64,000 bases of DNA from JALZUV01 sp963837025 (GTDB taxonomy: Bacteria; Pseudomonadota; Alphaproteobacteria; Rickettsiales; JALZUV01). The notes under the pieces are model-generated. The model made no database searches. It saw only the letters and a program-made list of their open reading frames with translations, and had not been told where the DNA came from. A program made the position numbers and the translations under genes. Each line of letters starts with the position of its first letter. Within the stretch, counting starts at the first letter, position 1. The stretch spans positions 558,001 to 622,000 of the forward strand of contig CAWILT010000002.1 in the NCBI GenBank assembly GCA_963837025.1, written 5' to 3'. Shown piece after piece: positions 1-8,407 of this stretch.

Positions 1-231
1 CTTATCAATCGAAGCAATTTGCCCAAGCTGCGTTCCATTTACGATTACTATCGCATCGGCAAAGCCTGCATTTTTAACAACCTGCCGCACCGTTTCATTA
101 CCTGAATCCTCAATCACAATCACTTGGTGCAAAGGGTAATCATTATATTTCTTAAAGCTCTCCAAGGTGGGCGCTAATAAATCAAACCGATTACAACTGG
201 TAAGAACCAACGATACTTTTCTGTTTTCCAT
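1..231 (-). CDS. Glycosyltransferase family 2-like protein, N-terminal part (cut by window edge)
   Basis: Reading leftward from an ATG at 231, the frame stays open for 77 codons to the window edge, so only the N-terminus is present. It begins MENRKVSLVLTSCNRFDLL, the classic first beta strand of GT-A fold family 2 glycosyltransferases, then a helix and a second strand (HQVIVIEDSG) where the nucleotide-sugar-binding acidic residues normally start. The family transfers sugars from nucleotide-sugars to glycans or lipids. Acceptor and donor cannot be inferred. It is divergent from the cyclic-nucleotide/FHA gene across 155 bp. Confidence 0.7.
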   Translation of the reverse strand, partial: MENRKVSLVLTSCNRFDLLAPTLESFKKYNDYPLHQVIVIEDSGNETVRQVVKNAGFADAIVIVNGTQLGQIASIDK

Positions 232-386
232 ACCGCCTATAAAACCTATAGCTGTATAAAAATCAATTGCTATGTAGGGGCTTAATGTCGTTTCGATACT
301 GGAATGCACCAGTCTTTTAACCTTACTCACATCTAATTCAAGCTTACATGAAATATCGTTTAACAAGCGCATATGGCTAGTTTAAG

Positions 387-1148
387 ATGCACGCTATGGC
401 AGATCGTTCACTTACCGCCGGCGATATCTTATTCCGCGAGGGAGATACCGCTAATGAAGCCTTCATTATTCGTGAAGGTGAAATCGAAATTTTAAAGCAT
501 GCCTCGCATGGCGAAGTGCGCTTGGCGGTGTTAGCCGCTGGCGATGTGCTGGGCGAGCTGGCGCTATTTGAACAAGGCATGCCGCGTTCTGCCACCGCAC
601 GCGCGCTCAGCAATGCTACCTGCGATGTGATTGCGCGCGAGGAGTTTGAATCACTTTTAGGGCAATGCCCACCGCGCATTATGCCAGTTATCATGATGGT
701 GCTTGATCGGTTGCGTAATACCAACAAACGCCTTACCGAAAGCGAAGCTCACAGCGTAGTATTAGAGGTCGACATCAGTAAAATTACCGTTACTTCACTT
801 AGTGAGCCGGCGTTATTCGAGCCGCTCGAAGTTATCGCCGCGCGCTTACCCTGCAAAATTGGTGGTTATGAATTAGCATCCGGTTTAGAGAAAAAACACC
901 AGCAAAACCATGTAAACGTTGCATCTGCTGAAACTCCGCCTATAGTGTCCTCGCAACATTGTCAGGTAGAGATATTTGAAGGCGGTGTGCATCTGCGCGA
1001 TTTGGGCAGCCGATTTACCACCATTGTAAACGGCATTCAAATTGGTCGCGGAAAGGGAGCTTACGTTGCCCCACTGCAAAAAGGTGAAAATACGCTACAG
1101 CTCGGCGGGATAGGCTCGCCAGTGATGATTAAAGTAGAATGTAGTTAG
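387..1148 (+). CDS. Cyclic nucleotide-binding domain plus FHA-like domain protein
   Basis: A 253-residue soluble protein with two recognisable parts. Residues about 5-115 are a CRP-type cyclic nucleotide-binding fold: a GDILFREGD turn, the glycine-rich GDVLGELALFEQGMPRSATARA segment (the phosphate-binding cassette pattern G-E-L-A followed by R-S/T-A) and a closing helix. No DNA-binding HTH follows. Instead residues about 155-248 look like a forkhead-associated domain, with SSQHCQVEI, RDLGSRFTTIVNG and LQLGG matching the S-x-x-H, D-x-x-S-x-x-G-x-x-x-N-G pattern of phosphothreonine readers. This suggests a sensor or adaptor linking a small ligand to a phosphoprotein partner. That role is inference. 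An alternative ATG lies at 396. It is 22 bp upstream of gabD and could share its transcript. Confidence 0.75.
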   Translation: MHAMADRSLTAGDILFREGDTANEAFIIREGEIEILKHASHGEVRLAVLAAGDVLGELALFEQGMPRSATARALSNATCDVIAREEFESLLGQCPPRIMPVIMMVLDRLRNTNKRLTESEAHSVVLEVDISKITVTSLSEPALFEPLEVIAARLPCKIGGYELASGLEKKHQQNHVNVASAETPPIVSSQHCQVEIFEGGVHLRDLGSRFTTIVNGIQIGRGKGAYVAPLQKGENTLQLGGIGSPVMIKVECS

Positions 1149-1170
1149 AACAGAGAGTATAAAAAACATT

Positions 1171-2670
1171 ATGACAGCACTTAAGAAACAGGAAAATACA
1201 GTGAGCCTCAAATCATTAATGAAAAACCCCGAAATGTATCAAACCAAATGCTATGCAAACGGCAAATGGATTGAAGCAAAATCAGGCGAAACCAGCGATA
1301 TTGAAAATCCTGCCACGGGCGAAATTATCGCCACCGTTCCAAAGATGGGCTACGATGAAGTGACGGAAGTTATTAATCAAGCGCATGCTGCATGGGGCGA
1401 ATGGCGCGGTATGCTTGCTAAAGAACGCGCAAAACTACTACTTAAATGGGCTGACATTCTCGTGCAAAACCGCGACGATATCGGCACCATCATGTGCTAC
1501 GAACAAGGCAAGCCCATTAGCCAAGCCAAAGGCGAGGTGGATTATGCTGCCAGCTTTATCGAATGGTATGCGCATGAAGCACAAAGCGTTGCAGGCGAAA
1601 CGGTGCCGCAAACTAAACCGGGTCGCCGCGAAACGGTATGGAAAGAGCCTGTGGGCGTTTCTGCTGCTATCACACCGTGGAACTTCCCCGCTGCGATGAT
1701 TGCGCGTAAAGTAGGCCCTGCATTAGCTGCTGGCTGTCCTGCCATTTCAAAACCGGCTGAAAATACGCCGCTCACTGCATTAGCTATGGCAAAATGTGCT
1801 GAACTAGCTGGCATTCCTGCTGGTATTTTCAACGTTGTAACAGGCAAAGCGTCTGAAATCGGCAAGTCCATGACCGATAACAGCAAAGTGCGTAAGCTCA
1901 GCTTTACCGGCTCAACACCCATCGGCAAATTGCTCTATAAACAGTGCGCCGATACTGTGAAAAAGATTTCGCTAGAATTGGGCGGCAACGCACCCTTCAT
2001 CGTGTTTGAAGATGCCGATCAAGATGCCGCGATTGAAGGTTTAGCCGTTGCAAAATTCCGTAACACTGGCCAAACTTGCGTCTGTGCTAACCGTATTTTT
2101 GTGCATGAAAGTATTTTTGAAGAGTTCAAAGCCAAAGTCGTAAAATTGGCTGAAGGTTTAAATACAGCTAATCCAATGGATGCTAAATCTGATGTAGGTT
2201 GTTTGGTTGATATGAAAGCTTATGACGGTGTGAAGGGTCTTATCGATCGCGCAGTTGAAGCCGGTGCAAAAATCTTAACCGGTGGCGAGCCACCTAAAGG
2301 CATGAGCGCACCATTCCTTGCACCAACGGTGATGGAAAATATTACTAACGATATGGAAATTGCGCAGGAAGAAATTTTCGGCCCTGTAGCAACGCTTATC
2401 AAATTTAAAACCGAAGAAGAAGTGATTGAAATGGCAAATGATACGCCATTTGGTTTGGCTTCGTATTTCTTCACCCAAGATATGAAGCGCACTTTCCGTG
2501 TGGCTGAAGCCTTGGAATATGGTATGGTAGGTGCAAATTTAGGGCATGTGAGCTCGGTTGCGGCGCCATTTGGTGGTTACAAAGAATCCGGCATTGGCCG
2601 CGAATCTTCCAGCTACGGCCTAGAAGAATTCATGGAAACTAAATATCTTGCCATCGGTGAGTTAAGCTAG
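1171..2670 (+). CDS. gabD: NAD(P)-dependent succinate-semialdehyde dehydrogenase
   Basis: 499 residues that align end to end with E. coli GabD from memory (about 482 residues), with a short extra N-terminus. The family oxidises succinate semialdehyde to succinate, the last step of GABA degradation, in the cytoplasm. Visible signatures are the TPWNFPAAM segment, the SFTGSTPIG cofactor loop, the ELGGNAPF motif with the general-base Glu (near residue 269) and the nucleophile Cys in TGQTCVCANR (near residue 303). The C-terminal AAPFGGYKESGIGRE is typical of the GabD subfamily. There is no strong ribosome-binding site at 1171; a GTG at 1201 is an alternative start. A good intrinsic terminator follows. 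No GABA transaminase is nearby. Confidence 0.92.
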   Translation: MTALKKQENTVSLKSLMKNPEMYQTKCYANGKWIEAKSGETSDIENPATGEIIATVPKMGYDEVTEVINQAHAAWGEWRGMLAKERAKLLLKWADILVQNRDDIGTIMCYEQGKPISQAKGEVDYAASFIEWYAHEAQSVAGETVPQTKPGRRETVWKEPVGVSAAITPWNFPAAMIARKVGPALAAGCPAISKPAENTPLTALAMAKCAELAGIPAGIFNVVTGKASEIGKSMTDNSKVRKLSFTGSTPIGKLLYKQCADTVKKISLELGGNAPFIVFEDADQDAAIEGLAVAKFRNTGQTCVCANRIFVHESIFEEFKAKVVKLAEGLNTANPMDAKSDVGCLVDMKAYDGVKGLIDRAVEAGAKILTGGEPPKGMSAPFLAPTVMENITNDMEIAQEEIFGPVATLIKFKTEEEVIEMANDTPFGLASYFFTQDMKRTFRVAEALEYGMVGANLGHVSSVAAPFGGYKESGIGRESSSYGLEEFMETKYLAIGELS

Positions 2671-2692
2671 GTCATTCCCAAGCAAAACATTT

Positions 2693-2726
2693 AAAAAGGC
2701 CAGCATTCAGTTGCTGGCCTTTTTTT
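2693..2726 (+). terminator. Rho-independent terminator after gabD
   Basis: Eight-base GC-rich stem GGCCAGCA (2698-2705) and TGCTGGCC (2712-2719) with a six-base loop. The stem is extended by an A-tract upstream that pairs with a run of seven T downstream. It sits 23 bases after the gabD stop. Confidence 0.9.
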
Positions 2727-2958
2727 ATCATTAATATTTATTTATCTACTTCCGGCATGGCCCTCACTAGCCTATTATTATTTGGCAATGAGCTTAAATA
2801 AGTTAAGCGATAAATGTGGGCTGACAGATAGCGAAAAGTTAAAGGGCGCTAATAACATGAGAATGGGTGATAATTAAATCTAAACCATGCCACAAAAAAT
2901 GGATAAGCATTGCAAGGTTTAACAAATCAAACTAGTGATCACAAAAACGCTGTTAAGT

Positions 2959-3666
2959 TTATTTGCGTTCTCTCATTATTTTTTCCAGCAGTTTGCGTTC
3001 CTCTTCAGAATAGCCATTATCCGTATCGGATCTATCTTTGAATAAATTTTCACCTGCTTTTAATAAATCATCGCTATTAAATGTTTCATTGCCATCAGCA
3101 ATGCTACCCTCATCATTAGCTTCTTGCTTGTGCATTTTGCTTTCCAGCTGTTCGCCTAAACTCGATATATCTTCTAAATATTCAGGCGCAACATTCGCTA
3201 AAAAGATAGCACCTTTTTGCGCATAAGGTTGGGTGACTGCTTCTTTTACCCATTCAGGCGGATCATCGTTATTGATGACAAGCGACAGCACTAAATAGCC
3301 CAATGAAACAATAAACGCACCGCGCGCAAGTCCAAACAACATGCCTAAGAAATTATCAAACATCCCAATTTCTTCCGAGGATTTTACATAGCGAATGATA
3401 ATGGAATTAAAAATGGAAAAACAAATTAATGCGCCAATATAGGTACCCACGCCTGCAACTAAATACGCTACCATCTCCGATGTAACATGCGGTTTAATAA
3501 GTTCGGCCACATCATCAAATAAATACATGGTTAACATGCCAGCGCCAATCCACGCGCCTAACGATAAAAACTCGCGTACAAATCCACGAAAAAACGCAAG
3601 CAAAGTTGATAGCAGCATGATTAATAATATTGCTGCATCAAACATATTAAATTGGGCATCAACCAT
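2959..3666 (-). CDS. cvpA: CvpA family inner membrane protein
   Basis: 235 residues. The first 150 hold four hydrophobic segments (about 10-30, 33-50, 65-90 and 105-130) with the CvpA-family pattern FDAAILLIMLLSTLLAFFRG followed by FVREFLSLGAWIGA. The tail is hydrophilic and acidic, ending in charged ERKLLEKIMRERK. In E. coli CvpA is needed for colicin V export and sits before purF; its biochemical role is still uncertain. Here it follows radA with an eight-base overlap, an arrangement common in alphaproteobacteria. An internal Met at residue 8 is an alternative start. Confidence 0.85.
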   Translation of the reverse strand: MVDAQFNMFDAAILLIMLLSTLLAFFRGFVREFLSLGAWIGAGMLTMYLFDDVAELIKPHVTSEMVAYLVAGVGTYIGALICFSIFNSIIIRYVKSSEEIGMFDNFLGMLFGLARGAFIVSLGYLVLSLVINNDDPPEWVKEAVTQPYAQKGAIFLANVAPEYLEDISSLGEQLESKMHKQEANDEGSIADGNETFNSDDLLKAGENLFKDRSDTDNGYSEEERKLLEKIMRERK

Positions 3667-5020
3667 CTTTAAAAAACTCCTTTGCTAGTTTTTGTATATG
3701 CAAAATGGGTGAAATGCCAAGCGATACTCCCTTTTTATCGGTGTTTGGCGCAAATGCTTGGGTGAATCCTAGCTTTTCGGCCTCTTTCAAACGAGCTTGC
3801 GCGCGGCTCACTTTGCGAATCTCGCCCGATAATCCAACCTCGCCAAAATAAATAGCGCCTTTAGGCACAGGCGTATCCGTCATAGCAGAAAGTAATGCAG
3901 CAGCTACCGCTAAATCAGCCGCAGGCTCGGTCACACGCAATCCACCGGCTACGCTTAGGTAAACCTCCTTATCATGCAACACAATGCCGCAACGGGTTTC
4001 AAGCACAGCCAATAACATCGCCAATCTTCCGCTATCCCAGCCTACCACTGCACGCCGCGGATTCGCCATAGGCGAGGGCGATAGAAGCGCTTGAATCTCC
4101 ACCAATAATGGGCGCGATCCTTCCATCCCTGCGAATACTGCGGCGCCGCTAACCGCTTCGCTTCGCTCACTTAAAAATAAAGATGAGGGATTAGTTACTT
4201 CAGCTAAACCACTATCGCGCATTTCAAATACGCCAATTTCATCGGTGCCGCCGAACCGGTTTTTCACTGCGCGTAAAATGCGAAATTCATGGCCGCGCTC
4301 GCCTTCAAAATACAGTACCGTATCCACCATATGCTCCAACACGCGTGGCCCAGCAATTTGCCCTTCTTTCGTCACATGGCCTACCAAAAACACCGCGCAG
4401 TTGCGTTGTTTAGCAAATCGTATCAACTCATTTGAGCAAGCCCGTACTTGGCTCACTGTTCCGGGCGCCGCATCTAAGCTATCCACAAACATGGTTTGTA
4501 TCGAATCAATGATGACTAAATCTGGCGTATCTTTTTCTAACGTATGAATAATGTCGCGCACGGACGTAGCAGTGGCCAGTTCAACCTTGCTATCTTCCAG
4601 CCCTAAGCGTTTGGCGCGCAGTTGAATTTGGCCTGTTGATTCCTCGCCTGAATAATAATGGCAACGCAACCCATCGCGCCCCATCTTCGCCGCCACTTGC
4701 AACAATAAAGTCGATTTCCCAATACCCGGATCGCCACCAATCAACACGGCCGACCCGGGTACGATGCCGCCACCCAGCACTCGGTCAAGCTCGCTAATAC
4801 CAACCGGCACGCGTGGCGTTTCGATCATCTTACCATCCAGTGCTACTAACTCCAAGCGGCGACCCTTGCCACGGCTCAAGCCTTTGGGAGTGCTACCTGC
4901 ACCTGTATTGGCTTGTTCTGAAATACAATTCCACTCACCGCAGGCCTCGCATTTGCCGGCCCATTTGCTGGTAACATTGCCGCATTGATTGCACGCATAA
5001 CTTGCACTAATTTTTGCCAT
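3659..5020 (-). CDS. radA: DNA repair protein RadA
   Basis: 453 residues, normal length for RadA (Sms). It has the N-terminal C4 zinc finger (Cys 10, 13, 24, 27), a RecA-like ATPase with Walker A GGDPGIGKST, the RadA-specific KNRFG motif (AVKNRFGGTDEIGVFEM), and a C-terminal Lon-protease-like domain (VYLSVAGGLRVTEPAADLA). RadA is a hexameric branch-migration helicase that processes recombination intermediates with RecA. The start, MAKISASYACNQCG, is right because the finger begins at once. cvpA follows with an eight-base overlap, so the two are surely co-transcribed. Confidence 0.96.
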   Translation of the reverse strand: MAKISASYACNQCGNVTSKWAGKCEACGEWNCISEQANTGAGSTPKGLSRGKGRRLELVALDGKMIETPRVPVGISELDRVLGGGIVPGSAVLIGGDPGIGKSTLLLQVAAKMGRDGLRCHYYSGEESTGQIQLRAKRLGLEDSKVELATATSVRDIIHTLEKDTPDLVIIDSIQTMFVDSLDAAPGTVSQVRACSNELIRFAKQRNCAVFLVGHVTKEGQIAGPRVLEHMVDTVLYFEGERGHEFRILRAVKNRFGGTDEIGVFEMRDSGLAEVTNPSSLFLSERSEAVSGAAVFAGMEGSRPLLVEIQALLSPSPMANPRRAVVGWDSGRLAMLLAVLETRCGIVLHDKEVYLSVAGGLRVTEPAADLAVAAALLSAMTDTPVPKGAIYFGEVGLSGEIRKVSRAQARLKEAEKLGFTQAFAPNTDKKGVSLGISPILHIQKLAKEFFKDG

Positions 5021-5121
5021 AATAATGTTCTAGCCTATCATGCGCCCGCTGTATAGAATCAGAGTGATTCAATTTCATGAAATACTGTTAGAATACATTA
5101 ATAAATAGAGAAGAATTCACC

Positions 5122-5793
5122 ATGCGCATTGCCAAAGCCATCGCCGCCAGCGGTTTATGCTCACGCCGCGAAGCCGAACGTTGGATTGAGCAAGGCCGTG
5201 TCGCGATTGATGGCGCGGTGATTGATAGCCCCGCCATCACCATAACCGAGGCGCAGCTGGTGGAGGTTGATGGCAAACCATTGTCTGCTCCAAAAGATGC
5301 AGGCCTATGGTTGTTCCACAAGCCGCGCGCGGTTATGACTACTAATTCCGACCCCCAAGGACGCCCCATTATTTACGATTATTTGCCAGAGGAATTTCAA
5401 CAACTGCATCCCATTGGCCGCCTCGATTATAACTCAGAAGGCCTGTTGCTGATGACAAATAACGGTGCGCTCAAACGCGAAATGGAGCTGCCCTCAACCG
5501 CGCTTAAACGTGTTTACCGCGTGCGTGTTTATGGTTGCCCTACTAAAGATACATTAGCGCGCATTACCAAAGGTATTAAAATTGATGGCATTAGCTATCG
5601 CCCGCTACGAACCGTAATTGAGAAGAAAGGACGCAACAGTTGGCTTCATGTAACGCTAACGGAAGGTAAGAATCGTGAAATTCGCCGTGTGTTTGAATTT
5701 TTTGACCATCCGGTAAGCCGCCTTATTCGTGTAGCGTATGGAGGACATCAGCTAGGCGATTTAGCATCTGGTGCCTTGCAAAAAGTAACTTAA
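5122..5793 (+). CDS. rRNA pseudouridine synthase, RsuA/RluB family
   Basis: 223 residues with an S4 RNA-binding domain at 1-60 (MRIAKAIAASGLCSRREAERWIEQGRV) and a catalytic domain holding the RsuA-family motif GRLDYNSEGLLLMTN, whose Asp is the nucleophile. C-terminal EGKNREIRRVFEFF is the second family signature. These enzymes isomerise a specific uridine in 16S (RsuA) or 23S (RluB/E/F) rRNA. The S4 sequence and length look closest to RluB, which acts at 23S position 2605, but the exact target is inferred. It precedes another rRNA modification gene, rsmD, by 35 bp and is divergent from radA. Confidence 0.9.
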   Translation: MRIAKAIAASGLCSRREAERWIEQGRVAIDGAVIDSPAITITEAQLVEVDGKPLSAPKDAGLWLFHKPRAVMTTNSDPQGRPIIYDYLPEEFQQLHPIGRLDYNSEGLLLMTNNGALKREMELPSTALKRVYRVRVYGCPTKDTLARITKGIKIDGISYRPLRTVIEKKGRNSWLHVTLTEGKNREIRRVFEFFDHPVSRLIRVAYGGHQLGDLASGALQKVT

Positions 5794-5828
5794 CTAGGAT
5801 TTGCCGCTCGATGCGGTTAGGCTAAATT

Positions 5829-6389
5829 ATGGCAATGCGAATTATTTCAGGCAAACATCGCGGACGGCGCATCGAAGCACCCGAAGGTAAGGAGGTGCGC
5901 CCTACCACTGCCCGTTCACGCGAGGCGATTTTCAATATTTTGCAGCATGGCGAATATGGTGATAAACAAGTGTTAAAAGGTCGTGTCGCCGATATATTTT
6001 GCGGCTCAGGCGCGATGGGGCTTGAGGCACTTTCGCGCGGGGCATCGCACGTGACCTTCGTCGATAAAAACCGTATCTCGCTGGAAGCAGCAGAATTCAA
6101 CATCGCGCAATTTAAGGAGCAGGAAAATTCAACACTTTTGCGTGCTGATTCTAGCCAATTACCCGCAGCACCCAAACCTTACGATTTGCTTATTTTAGAT
6201 CCACCCTACGACACAAATTTAGGGCGCAAATCGCTCAAAACTGCGCTAGATGGTGGATGGATTCATGCCGATACCGCTATTGTTTTGGAGCAAGGCGTAA
6301 AAGATGAAATTAAAGTTCCAAAAGGGCTGGAAATTTTAGATGTTCGCAAATATAGCAACAGCCATATTCTGTTTATTCAAAAGCTTTAA
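5829..6389 (+). CDS. rsmD: 16S rRNA (guanine(966)-N(2))-methyltransferase
   Basis: 186 residues, standard RsmD length. The N-terminus MRIISGKHRGRRIEAPEG and the PTTARSREAIFNIL segment are family hallmarks. The SAM-binding motif is VADIFCGSGAMGLEALSRGA, and the catalytic N-methyltransferase tetrapeptide DPPY is present in LILDPPYDTN. It methylates G966 of 16S rRNA on the assembled small subunit, using S-adenosylmethionine. Two Met codons (residues 1 and 3) could be the start. It follows the pseudouridine synthase closely and ends in a four-base tail-to-tail overlap with the EI24-like gene. Confidence 0.94.
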   Translation: MAMRIISGKHRGRRIEAPEGKEVRPTTARSREAIFNILQHGEYGDKQVLKGRVADIFCGSGAMGLEALSRGASHVTFVDKNRISLEAAEFNIAQFKEQENSTLLRADSSQLPAAPKPYDLLILDPPYDTNLGRKSLKTALDGGWIHADTAIVLEQGVKDEIKVPKGLEILDVRKYSNSHILFIQKL

Positions 6390-7108
6390 ACCTGTTCAAG
6401 CTGCTCAACAATAGGTGGCTTTTCGAGATGATGATAGAGATGCACCATCATCGCCACACCCCAAAAAGGAACAACTAAATTGACTATTGGAATGCCTGAA
6501 GCAAGCACGATGAGCAATCCTGCACCCATTACTTTGAGGCGATGTTTGCGTGCGGCAACGCGCGCTTCTTGCTTTCCCACATGGCGACCACCCGCCATCA
6601 TAAAGAAATAGGTGCCAAGCAAATAGGCATTCAACGCAGGAAATAATATCGGCCAAAATGGCCAAAAAATCGGAATCAACAATACCACATTTAGTAAGAT
6701 TGTTTTGATGATAAATAAGATATCCTGTCGCACTTCACGCCAAAAAGGTTGGTCGGTTCCCATAGCCATTTGTGGATAGCGAAATTCTTCAATCTTGCGA
6801 GCAATATGCTCATCAAAAAAGCTAGCGATAAAAATCATTAGCGACCAAAAAACTAAAAACATAGGCAAAACTAATATGGCCACCAAAGCACCCCATACGA
6901 AGAAATCAACAATCCATCCTGCCCATCCCCATGAATCGCTGGCAGCAAGGGTAGGGGCAATCCAAATTTGTGCACCCCATATGCCTAAAGAAATAACGAG
7001 TGCAGCAGCTAGCGCCGTTAACACTAAGCACATTAAAAATAATTTTATCATACCAGGTGCGCGTAAATCATCTACGGCTTTAAGGGCGCTTTTTAGTACT
7101 GCTTCCAT
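6386..7108 (-). CDS. EI24/CysZ-like integral membrane protein
   Basis: 240 residues with at least four long hydrophobic segments (about 20-50, 65-95, 135-165, 190-225). The central FFDEHIARKIEEF and the late GGRHVGKQEARVAARKHR signature are typical of the EI24 domain (etoposide-induced 2.4/CysZ) family. In E. coli CysZ supports sulfate uptake; in alphaproteobacteria the paralogues are mostly uncharacterised. Nothing next to it concerns sulfur. It is last in a minus-strand run of prepilin peptidase, astD and astB, nine bases after astB, so co-transcription is likely but a shared function is not evident. Confidence 0.75.
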   Translation of the reverse strand: MEAVLKSALKAVDDLRAPGMIKLFLMCLVLTALAAALVISLGIWGAQIWIAPTLAASDSWGWAGWIVDFFVWGALVAILVLPMFLVFWSLMIFIASFFDEHIARKIEEFRYPQMAMGTDQPFWREVRQDILFIIKTILLNVVLLIPIFWPFWPILFPALNAYLLGTYFFMMAGGRHVGKQEARVAARKHRLKVMGAGLLIVLASGIPIVNLVVPFWGVAMMVHLYHHLEKPPIVEQLEQV

Positions 7109-7117
7109 AATATATCC

Positions 7118-8407
7118 TTACGTGGAAAAACCTAAAATTTGTTCTAATTCGGTATGAGCTTTAGTGGATTCCGCCAATAATGCAATATCCTGCAAATCAG
7201 GCACTGATAATGTATCGCGATAATGGCGCTCTATCCAATTGCCCAAATGATCATATAAACGATTATCAAATATCACGCCTTGATGCATCGCTTGCAGTTC
7301 AGCTTCGGTTAATACGACGCGTAACCGCAAACACGCAGGGCCACCGCCATTGCGCATGCTTTCGCGCAAATTCAAATAATGCACCGCTTGTAAGCGATTA
7401 CTATCAGCTTCAACAAAGCGGGTTAACAATTTTTTCACCGCACTACTTTCTTGGCTTTCTGTAGGTGCAATAATTGCCATGCTACTATCAGGTAGCGTAA
7501 TTAATTGTGAATTAAATAAATAGGTTTGCACCGCCATCGGAATGGAAACTTCACTTTCCAACACTTTTAAGTGGGTGATAGCGTGTCCAAATGCTTGCTC
7601 CATCGCATCGACTGCTGCTTCACCCTGTTCAAATGCGTGCTCGTGATAAAATAAGGTATCTTCATTTGCCACGGCTATGACATCATTGTGAAAAACTCCC
7701 GCATCAATAGCTTTCGATGCTTGCTGTACAGTCAGCGCATTTTTAACGGTGTGGCGTTTAAGAATAAAATCGCTAGCAAGTTTGGTTTGGCGTGCTGGAT
7801 AACGTTGGGTGTTTTCGCCATATACCAACACTTCTAAACCTTGCGCGCTATGTTGCTTTGTGAAGCGCATAATATTAGCCGCACCTTCATCCCCAAAACT
7901 GCGCTGAGCGGGCAAGGGAGTGTGATGCGAAAAATACTCTTCATCATTAAAAATGCGCGCAAGGTTAGCGGCAGTTTCATGCGCTTCAATAGTGCGATGC
8001 AAATGCGTGACTAAATTAGCGGCTGTAAAATGCACATGCCCGTCTTTTGCATCGCAACTAGGGGTAACTGTAGCGGCATTGGCCACCCACATGCTGCTGG
8101 CGGAATAAATGCTGGGCAATAATTGTGGCATTTGGGCAATTACTTGCTGCAATACGTGCTTATCATCGCCTGAATATCCAAGCTCTCGCGGTAGGCTTAA
8201 ATTAGGGCGTTTTAACGGTGGCAATAATCCTTGCACCAACCCTAAGCCTGCCACAAATTTCATTTTTTCTAACCCTTGCAAAGCCGCTGCTTTTGGGCGG
8301 GAAACCGAACCTAAATTTTGCTCCGATGCTAAATTGCCGAAGCTTAAACCTGCATAATTGTGGGTTGGCCCAACCAACCCATCAAAATTTATTTCAATCG
8401 CCACCAT
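7118..8407 (-). CDS. astB: N-succinylarginine dihydrolase
   Basis: 429 residues, close to E. coli AstB (447), with the conserved opening EINFDGLVGPTHNYAGLSFGN, SASSMWVANAATVTPSCD, GVFHNDVIAV and RESMRNGGGPACLRLRVVL. The last contains the cysteine of the amidinotransferase-like active site. It converts N2-succinylarginine to N2-succinylornithine, CO2 and ammonia in the arginine succinyltransferase pathway. astD lies directly upstream with no gap. astA, astC and a typical astE are not in this window, so the pathway would need genes elsewhere. Confidence 0.94.
   Translation of the reverse strand: MVAIEINFDGLVGPTHNYAGLSFGNLASEQNLGSVSRPKAAALQGLEKMKFVAGLGLVQGLLPPLKRPNLSLPRELGYSGDDKHVLQQVIAQMPQLLPSIYSASSMWVANAATVTPSCDAKDGHVHFTAANLVTHLHRTIEAHETAANLARIFNDEEYFSHHTPLPAQRSFGDEGAANIMRFTKQHSAQGLEVLVYGENTQRYPARQTKLASDFILKRHTVKNALTVQQASKAIDAGVFHNDVIAVANEDTLFYHEHAFEQGEAAVDAMEQAFGHAITHLKVLESEVSIPMAVQTYLFNSQLITLPDSSMAIIAPTESQESSAVKKLLTRFVEADSNRLQAVHYLNLRESMRNGGGPACLRLRVVLTEAELQAMHQGVIFDNRLYDHLGNWIERHYRDTLSVPDLQDIALLAESTKAHTELEQILGFST

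Noticed and set aside
2788..2877. 29-codon plus-strand frame (MSLNKLSDKCG...) between gabD terminator and cvpA
   Set aside because: No ribosome-binding site and no recognisable protein pattern; most likely chance.
7180..7464. Plus-strand frame opposite astB
   Set aside because: Lies wholly within astB on the other strand and has no family features.
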